NCBI GenBank assembly: GCA_017468085.1
Contig: JAFUJR010000015.1
Span: forward strand, 1-64,000
Source of the DNA: Clostridia bacterium
GTDB taxonomy: Bacteria > Bacillota > Clostridia > Christensenellales > Borkfalkiaceae
Length of the DNA stretch: 64,000 bases
Reading direction: 5' to 3'
How positions within the stretch are numbered: the first letter of the stretch is position 1; the number at the start of each line of letters is the position of its first letter. This document shows positions 59,661 to 64,000 of the stretch, in pieces. The notes below the pieces were generated by a model. It was given only the letters and a program-made list of their open reading frames with translations, was not told where the DNA came from and made no database searches. The position numbers and the translations under genes are program-made.

Positions 59661-59698
59661 ATAAAAGAAAGGATTTCCACACGGGAGGAGAAGCGAAT

Positions 59699-60433
59699 AT
59701 GAGAGCGGAAGAATTGATTTCGAAGGTTTCGGGACTGTCGCGCGAGGACGAGGGGTTTGAAGAACTGAAAAACGGTTTGCCCTTGGGGTTGGACTCTACG
59801 GACGGCATCGTGCTTGCGCAAAAGCGCAAACGCCCGTACACCCTGCGCAATACCTGCGTTACGGGCGTGGGAAGAAGCAATTTTATCCGCCGTTTTTTAA
59901 TCACCGTTTCCTGTCTTTACGATAGGGCGGAGGCGTGCTTTTTTATCATCTCCCCCAAGACGGAATACGGCGAGCTTTTGCGCTTAAAATCGATGGACGT
60001 AACCGTCCCTTATATCCGTGCGAAATCCGATTTGGATATGGCGGTTTTGACGATTAAAGAACTCCTTGCTCAGCGCGAGGAGGGGAAGGGTTATCCCCAC
60101 CTTTTTATCGTGCTTGACGGGTTGGAGGAACTGGACGGCTGTAACCGTAACGGCGATTTGGAGGAATATAGAAATATATTCGAATTGTTCACCCGCCGCG
60201 AGGACGTGGATATGATTTGCGGTACGGAACTCATGCGGAGTATTTTCAGCGGTTTCCCCGGCGCTTTCGTGGGTGTGGGAAATTGCCTCGTTTCCTTACG
60301 TGAGGAAGGGAGAGCGGACGTTACCTACGTCAACGACGACGCTTCGATGTCTTTGCCTATCCCCATCCATTATCCAAGCGCGCCTTTGGTGATGGAAACG
60401 ATTATCTACCTCAATGCCTTGCCTGAATTGTAA
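59699..60433 (+). CDS. Degenerate FtsK/SpoIIIE-like ATPase domain protein
   Basis: This 244-residue soluble protein resembles a lone FtsK/SpoIIIE-type RecA fold. LPLGLDSTDGIVLAQKRKRPYTLRNTCVTGVGRSNFIRRF sits where the FtsK strand and Walker A lie, but the P-loop reads TGVGRS with Arg instead of the catalytic Lys. HLFIVLDGLEEL takes the Walker B place without the expected Glu directly after Asp. It lacks membrane and gamma domains. It is probably catalytically impaired or has a changed function. It precedes mutY closely. Confidence 0.6.
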   Translation: MRAEELISKVSGLSREDEGFEELKNGLPLGLDSTDGIVLAQKRKRPYTLRNTCVTGVGRSNFIRRFLITVSCLYDRAEACFFIISPKTEYGELLRLKSMDVTVPYIRAKSDLDMAVLTIKELLAQREEGKGYPHLFIVLDGLEELDGCNRNGDLEEYRNIFELFTRREDVDMICGTELMRSIFSGFPGAFVGVGNCLVSLREEGRADVTYVNDDASMSLPIPIHYPSAPLVMETIIYLNALPEL

Positions 60434-60446
60434 AAAGCGCGTACAT

Positions 60447-61499
60447 ATGCAAAATAACGAACAATTTGAATTTCAACGCATACCTGCCCCATTGCTTTTA
60501 TGGTATAAAGCGCACAAACGCGACCTGCCTTGGCGCAAAAACCCCACTCCGTATCAGGTGTGGGTATCCGAAATTATGCTCCAACAAACGCGCGTGGAGG
60601 CGGTTAAGGAATATTACGTTCGCTTTATGAACGCCCTGCCGACGGTAGAAGATTTGGCGTTTTGCGAAGAGGAAAAACTTTTAAAACTTTGGGAGGGCTT
60701 AGGCTATTACAGCCGCGCCCGAAACCTGCAAAAAGCGGCAAAGCAAATCGTAAACGATTACGGCGGCGTTTTTCCGCGGACGAAAGAGGAGCTTTTAAAT
60801 CTTGCGGGTGTGGGGAGCTATACGGCGGGCGCAATCGCTTCCATTGCCTACGGCTTGCCCGCGGCGGCGGTGGACGGAAACGTTTTTCGCGTAGCGTCGC
60901 GCTTGGAAGAAAATCCCACCCCCATTTCCGAACCAAAATATCGCAGATATTTAGAAGAAACCCTTTCTGCGGTCTATCCAACGGACGAAAAAGGCTGTTC
61001 GGATTTTACGCAAAGCCTGTTTGAACTCGGCGCGCTCGTATGCAAACCGCGCAACCCCGATTGCGCGCTCTGCCCTCTAAATTCGCTGTGCAGAGCCTAC
61101 CAAAACGGCACGCAAGAGAGATTTCCCGTCCTGCCCGAAAAGAAGGCAAAACGGCAGGAAAAGGTGCTCGTTTTTTTGATACAGACCCCACAGGGCTTTT
61201 GTATCCGCAGACGGGAAGAGGGCGTTTTAAAGGGAATGAACGAATTCCCTTCCGCCGTGATTTTGGACGGAGAAACGCCCGAAAACATTCTAAACGAGTG
61301 GGGCATGTACGAGTTTACGGAAATAAAGCGGAAAAATTACGTGCATATTTTCACCCATATCCGTTGGGACATTACTTGCGTGTGGGTGCGGACGGAGTAC
61401 GCGCCGTTCGATACGTATACTTTGGAGGAAATTGAGGAGAGCATTTCTCTACCCACCGCCTTTAAACAATGCTTGGGGATAATCGATGAAAGAATATAA
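60447..61499 (+). CDS. mutY: A/G-specific adenine glycosylase
   Basis: This 350-residue base-excision enzyme removes A opposite 8-oxoG. The HhH-GPD domain has SEIMLQQTRVEAV with the catalytic Glu, the hairpin LLNLAGVGSYTAGAIASIAYG and VDGNVFRV with the catalytic Asp. The iron-sulfur loop CKPRNPDCALCPLNSLC has all four Cys ligands (C-x6-C-x2-C-x5-C). A NUDIX-like C-terminal domain recognises 8-oxoG. The start at 60447 avoids overlap with the upstream gene; the in-frame ATG at 60414 is possible. Confidence 0.95.
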   Translation: MQNNEQFEFQRIPAPLLLWYKAHKRDLPWRKNPTPYQVWVSEIMLQQTRVEAVKEYYVRFMNALPTVEDLAFCEEEKLLKLWEGLGYYSRARNLQKAAKQIVNDYGGVFPRTKEELLNLAGVGSYTAGAIASIAYGLPAAAVDGNVFRVASRLEENPTPISEPKYRRYLEETLSAVYPTDEKGCSDFTQSLFELGALVCKPRNPDCALCPLNSLCRAYQNGTQERFPVLPEKKAKRQEKVLVFLIQTPQGFCIRRREEGVLKGMNEFPSAVILDGETPENILNEWGMYEFTEIKRKNYVHIFTHIRWDITCVWVRTEYAPFDTYTLEEIEESISLPTAFKQCLGIIDERI

Positions 61500-61929
61500 A
61501 TTGACCTTTGAGGCCGTCCCCGAGGAGTGTTGGGGGTACAGCTTATACCATATTTTATCCCCTGCGGATTGGGATAAAGTCCGCAAGGACGCCTATCGCC
61601 GCGCGGGCTATAAATGCCGTATCTGCGGCGCAAAGGGCAGGCTGGAAGCGCACGAAAAATGGAGCTACGACGAAAAAGAACGCTTGCAAAAATTAGAGGA
61701 CGTTTTGGCGCTTTGCCATAATTGCCACGAGGTCAAGCATATCAGCCGCGCCTATCTCGTAGGCAGAGGGACGGACGCCGCCGAGCATTTTATGCGCGTA
61801 AACGGCTGTTCGCAGGCGGAATTTCACGCCGCCCTTGAAAAAATGAACGAGGAATATGCAGCCCGCAACAAAATCGAGGGCTGGGTTACGGATATTACCT
61901 GGCTGAAAGGTAAATTCGGCATCAATTAA
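61486..61929 (+). CDS. HNH-domain protein
   Basis: This 147-residue protein contains an HNH-type site: YKCRICGAKGRLEAHEKWSYDE followed by LCHNCHEVKHISRA, with two zinc Cys pairs and the histidines. Its start overlaps the end of mutY by 14 bases, so the two are coupled. It may act in DNA repair or be a general nuclease; the role is unknown. Confidence 0.75.
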   Translation: MKEYKLTFEAVPEECWGYSLYHILSPADWDKVRKDAYRRAGYKCRICGAKGRLEAHEKWSYDEKERLQKLEDVLALCHNCHEVKHISRAYLVGRGTDAAEHFMRVNGCSQAEFHAALEKMNEEYAARNKIEGWVTDITWLKGKFGIN

Positions 61930-61959
61930 AATAAAAAAGCAAAAAGCGAGGACAATAAA

Positions 61960-62580
61960 ATGAAAGTATTGCTTGTAAACGGCAGTCATCACGAAAAAGG
62001 CTGCACATACACCGCATTGGCAGAGGTTGCAAAGGCGCTCAACGCAAACGGCATCGAAACGGAAATTTATCAGCTCTCGGGCAAACAAATCGAGGGGTGC
62101 AGAGGCTGTTGGGCTTGCAAAAAGGTAAAAAAGTGCGTTTTTGACGACGGCACGGTCAACGATTTCGTGGCGAAAGCGGCGGAATTCGACGGCTTCGTGT
62201 TCGGTTCGCCCGTCTATTACGCGTCGGCGTCGGGTGCGCTCGTCAGCTTTATGGACAGAGTATTTTACTGCGGCGCAAAAATGCTTGCTTATAAGCCCGC
62301 GGCGGCGGTGGTAAGTTGCAGACGCGCGGGCGCAAGCACGACGTTTGACGTCATCAATAAGTATTTCACCATCAACAATATGCCCATCGTTTCTTCCAAT
62401 TATTGGAACGAAATCCACGGAAACACCGCAGAGGAAGCGGAAAAGGACGAAGAGGGCTTACAGACGATGCGCGTTTTGGGCAACAACATGGCTTGGCTTT
62501 TAAAGTGTATTCAGCTCGGCAAAGAACAAGGCGTACAGCCCGTTACCGAACGTAAGGTTTGGACGAATTTTATCCGTTAA
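61960..62580 (+). CDS. Flavodoxin-fold NAD(P)H:FMN oxidoreductase
   Basis: This 206-residue flavoprotein has the flavodoxin-like FMN site MKVLLVNGSHHEKGCTYTAL and FDGFVFGSPVYYASASGALVSFMDR. The segment CRGCWACKKVKKCVFDD carries Cys residues typical of the iron-sulfur flavoprotein/NADPH-dependent FMN reductase group. The redox partner is unknown. It follows the HNH gene by 30 bases and is closed by a terminator. Confidence 0.88.
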   Translation: MKVLLVNGSHHEKGCTYTALAEVAKALNANGIETEIYQLSGKQIEGCRGCWACKKVKKCVFDDGTVNDFVAKAAEFDGFVFGSPVYYASASGALVSFMDRVFYCGAKMLAYKPAAAVVSCRRAGASTTFDVINKYFTINNMPIVSSNYWNEIHGNTAEEAEKDEEGLQTMRVLGNNMAWLLKCIQLGKEQGVQPVTERKVWTNFIR

Positions 62581-62595
62581 TTGTACGTACGAAAA

Positions 62596-62626
62596 AACCG
62601 CCTTACTTTGTTAAGGCGGTTGATTT
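62596..62626 (+). terminator. Intrinsic terminator
   Basis: AACCGCCTTA (62596-62605) pairs perfectly with TAAGGCGGTT (62612-62621) over 6 bases and is followed by GATTTTT. Confidence 0.9.
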
Positions 62627-62700
62627 TTACAAAACTTTAACAATTTTTTAACCTTTCAATAATAGCGAAATGTTAAGATAATGCCGTAAAAGGAAAAATG

Positions 62701-62720
62701 GGGCAGGCAGGTACGAGTTT
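62701..62720 (+). repeat. Dispersed motif, degenerate copy 8
   Basis: GGGCAGGCAGGTACGAGTTT resembles the GGGGCAGGTAYGCG motif and lies directly before the response-regulator start codon, where its G-rich part could serve as a ribosome site. Confidence 0.4.
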
Positions 62721-63392
62721 ATGATAAAAATTATGGTGGTAGAGGACGACAGAGCGATAAACGGGCTCGTTTGCGCGTATCTTCGGGATAAGGGCTTTGA
62801 GGTGGTTTCTTGCTACGACGGCGAGGAAGCGCTTTCCGCATACGAGGTCGGCGCGTTTTCGATGATTATCAGCGATATTATGATGCCCAAAAAGGACGGC
62901 TTTGCCTTGGCGGAAGAAATCCGTGCGACGGATAAAACGATTCCTATCCTATTTATGACGGCAAAGGACGATAAGCCCTCCAAGCTGTTTGCGTACACGC
63001 TCGGCGTGGACGATTACGTGGTAAAGCCCTTCGATTTGGACGTGTTTGCTTTGAAGATTTCGGCGGTGCTGCGCCGTGCGGGGATTGCCGAAAAAAAGGC
63101 GCTCGAGGTGGGCAACTTGACGATGAACGCCGAAGAACACACGGCGTATATAAACGGCGAGGAATTGCCCTTGACGGTGCGGGAATTCAACCTCTTGTTC
63201 AAGCTCCTTTCCTACCCGAAAAAGACGTTTACACGCTCCGCATTGATGTCGGAATTTTGGGATTACGATTCTTCCGCGACCTCGCGTACGGTGGACGTAT
63301 ATATGGCGAAATTGCGCGAAAAGACCGCCGATTGCGACGGATTCGACATCGTTACCGTCCACGGCTTGGGGTATAAGGCGGTGCTCAAATGA
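62721..63392 (+). CDS. OmpR/PhoB-family response regulator
   Basis: This 223-residue regulator has a receiver domain (MIKIMVVEDDRAINGLV, the phosphoacceptor Asp in IISDIMMPKKDG, the Lys in GVDDYVVKPF) and a winged-helix output domain (LTVREFNLLFKLLSYPKKTFTRSALMSEFWDYDSSATSRTVDVYMAKLREK). It is coupled to the sensor kinase by an ATGA overlap. The signal and targets are unknown. Confidence 0.95.
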   Translation: MIKIMVVEDDRAINGLVCAYLRDKGFEVVSCYDGEEALSAYEVGAFSMIISDIMMPKKDGFALAEEIRATDKTIPILFMTAKDDKPSKLFAYTLGVDDYVVKPFDLDVFALKISAVLRRAGIAEKKALEVGNLTMNAEEHTAYINGEELPLTVREFNLLFKLLSYPKKTFTRSALMSEFWDYDSSATSRTVDVYMAKLREKTADCDGFDIVTVHGLGYKAVLK

Positions 63393-64000
63393 AACGTAGG
63401 GGCGCAAATCTTTCCATATTCGGATCTTTCCTCTTTTTTGCTTTGATTGCCATCGTGGTAACCGTCGCCATGTTTATTTTCGGTTACGTGAATAAAAAAA
63501 CCGACGGGGACCGCACGGTGATAGCCGTCGTTATGTTGCTGGTAATCGTGTTTTTGTCTTTACTCTGTACGATAGGCGACCTGATTCGTCGCAGAAAAAC
63601 GGTGGATAAGCCCGTCGAGCAGATTTTGGACGCCACCGAGCGGATCGCGGCGGGCGATTTTTCCGTCCGTTTGCCCATTATGCGCGAATACGGAAAATAC
63701 AATCAATACGATTGCATTATGGACAATCTCAACACGATGGCGGAAGCCCTGCGGAAATCGGAAGTCCTCAAAACGGACTTCATATCCGACGTTTCGCACG
63801 AATTGAAAACTCCGTTGACGGTTATTCACAGTTACGCCACGCTGTTACGTGAAGAAAAGGACGAGCAAAAGAGGGAAAAATATACGGTTGCGGTAGCGGA
63901 AGCGGCAAGTCGCCTCTCCGTATTGATAGGGAATATCCTGCAACTGAATAAGCTGGAAAACCAGAGCGTATTACCCGAAAAGACCGTTGTAAAATTGGAC
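63389..64000 (+). CDS. Sensor histidine kinase, cut by the window end
   Basis: The first 204 residues are visible. Two membrane segments at about residues 10-32 and 46-64 are separated by a very short extracytoplasmic loop, so it is likely an intramembrane-sensing kinase. A HAMP-like linker follows (VEQILDATERIAAGDFSVRL), then the HisKA dimerisation domain with the phosphoacceptor His in VSHELKTPLT. The ATP-binding domain lies beyond the window. It overlaps the response regulator by four bases. Confidence 0.93.
   Translation, partial: MKRRGANLSIFGSFLFFALIAIVVTVAMFIFGYVNKKTDGDRTVIAVVMLLVIVFLSLLCTIGDLIRRRKTVDKPVEQILDATERIAAGDFSVRLPIMREYGKYNQYDCIMDNLNTMAEALRKSEVLKTDFISDVSHELKTPLTVIHSYATLLREEKDEQKREKYTVAVAEAASRLSVLIGNILQLNKLENQSVLPEKTVVKLD

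Noticed and set aside
1..64000. CRISPR arrays, rRNA and tRNA genes
   Set aside because: No regularly spaced direct repeats, rRNA segments or tRNA cloverleaf with CCA-end context were noticed. A short tRNA could be missed by eye.

Overview
The window looks like a Firmicutes (Clostridia-type) chromosome carrying an integrated mobilizable element. The evidence is strong Shine-Dalgarno sites, TTGACA-N17-TATAAT and extended TGCTATAAT promoters, a cysteine T-box, a TPP riboswitch ahead of a ThiT-like gene, and the gene orders pyrH-frr-uppS-cdsA-dxr-rseP and ylxM-ffh-rpsP-khpA-rimM. A Christensenellales-like gut lineage is possible, but I cannot verify taxonomy without a search.

Region 1 (about 1-25600) is accessory DNA, visibly richer in A and T than the rest. 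It opens with an AbiE-type toxin-antitoxin pair. A tightly packed ten-gene operon (1888-15642) follows: a C5-cytosine methyltransferase, a Z1-domain ATPase, a MORC/HSP90-like ATPase, an unknown protein, a DUF6339-like protein, a PD-(D/E)XK (DUF4420-like) nuclease, a PLD-helicase-DUF3427 protein, an HNH nuclease, a Vsr-like nuclease and a DUF5677-like protein. The core genes match the MORC/Z1 restriction-modification class described from comparative genomics by Iyer, Abhiman and Aravind. Next comes a single gene that fuses a GHKL ATPase, a TIR domain and a zinc ribbon. After it is an 849-residue protein with the hallmarks of the two-double-psi-barrel polymerases (eukaryotic RdRP/QDE-1 and phage YonO type). 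The mobilization module follows: an oriT-like region, mobC, a relaxase gene broken by an in-frame TAA, a coiled-coil/membrane protein encoded inside the relaxase gene in another frame, a TnpV-like protein, two small proteins and a large serine recombinase of TnpX (Tn4451) type. The left end of the element lies outside the window.

Region 2 (about 25800-64000) is core chromosome. It holds a GH29-like glycosidase, rpsB-tsf, membrane and envelope genes (VanZ, DUF368, NlpC/P60), comF, a PHP phosphatase, a DeoR regulator with its operator cluster, T-box-controlled cysE-cysS, an alaS whose product lacks the usual C-terminal domain, a secreted M6-like protease, the translation/isoprenoid/lipid run and the SRP/ribosome run. 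It ends with a TPP-riboswitch-controlled ThiT fusion, an HD phosphohydrolase, an HtrA-like lipoprotein protease, mutY, and a two-component system cut by the window end.

Two dispersed noncoding families occur only in the core part. One is a roughly 130-bp structured repeat (four copies). The other is a short motif around GTATGCGTTGAA (four exact and four degenerate copies), most copies of which contain a Met-Arg-stop mini-frame.

The best candidates for an undescribed system are the GHKL-TIR-zinc-ribbon gene and the RdRP/YonO-like polymerase, adjacent on a mobilizable element that already carries abortive-infection and restriction functions.
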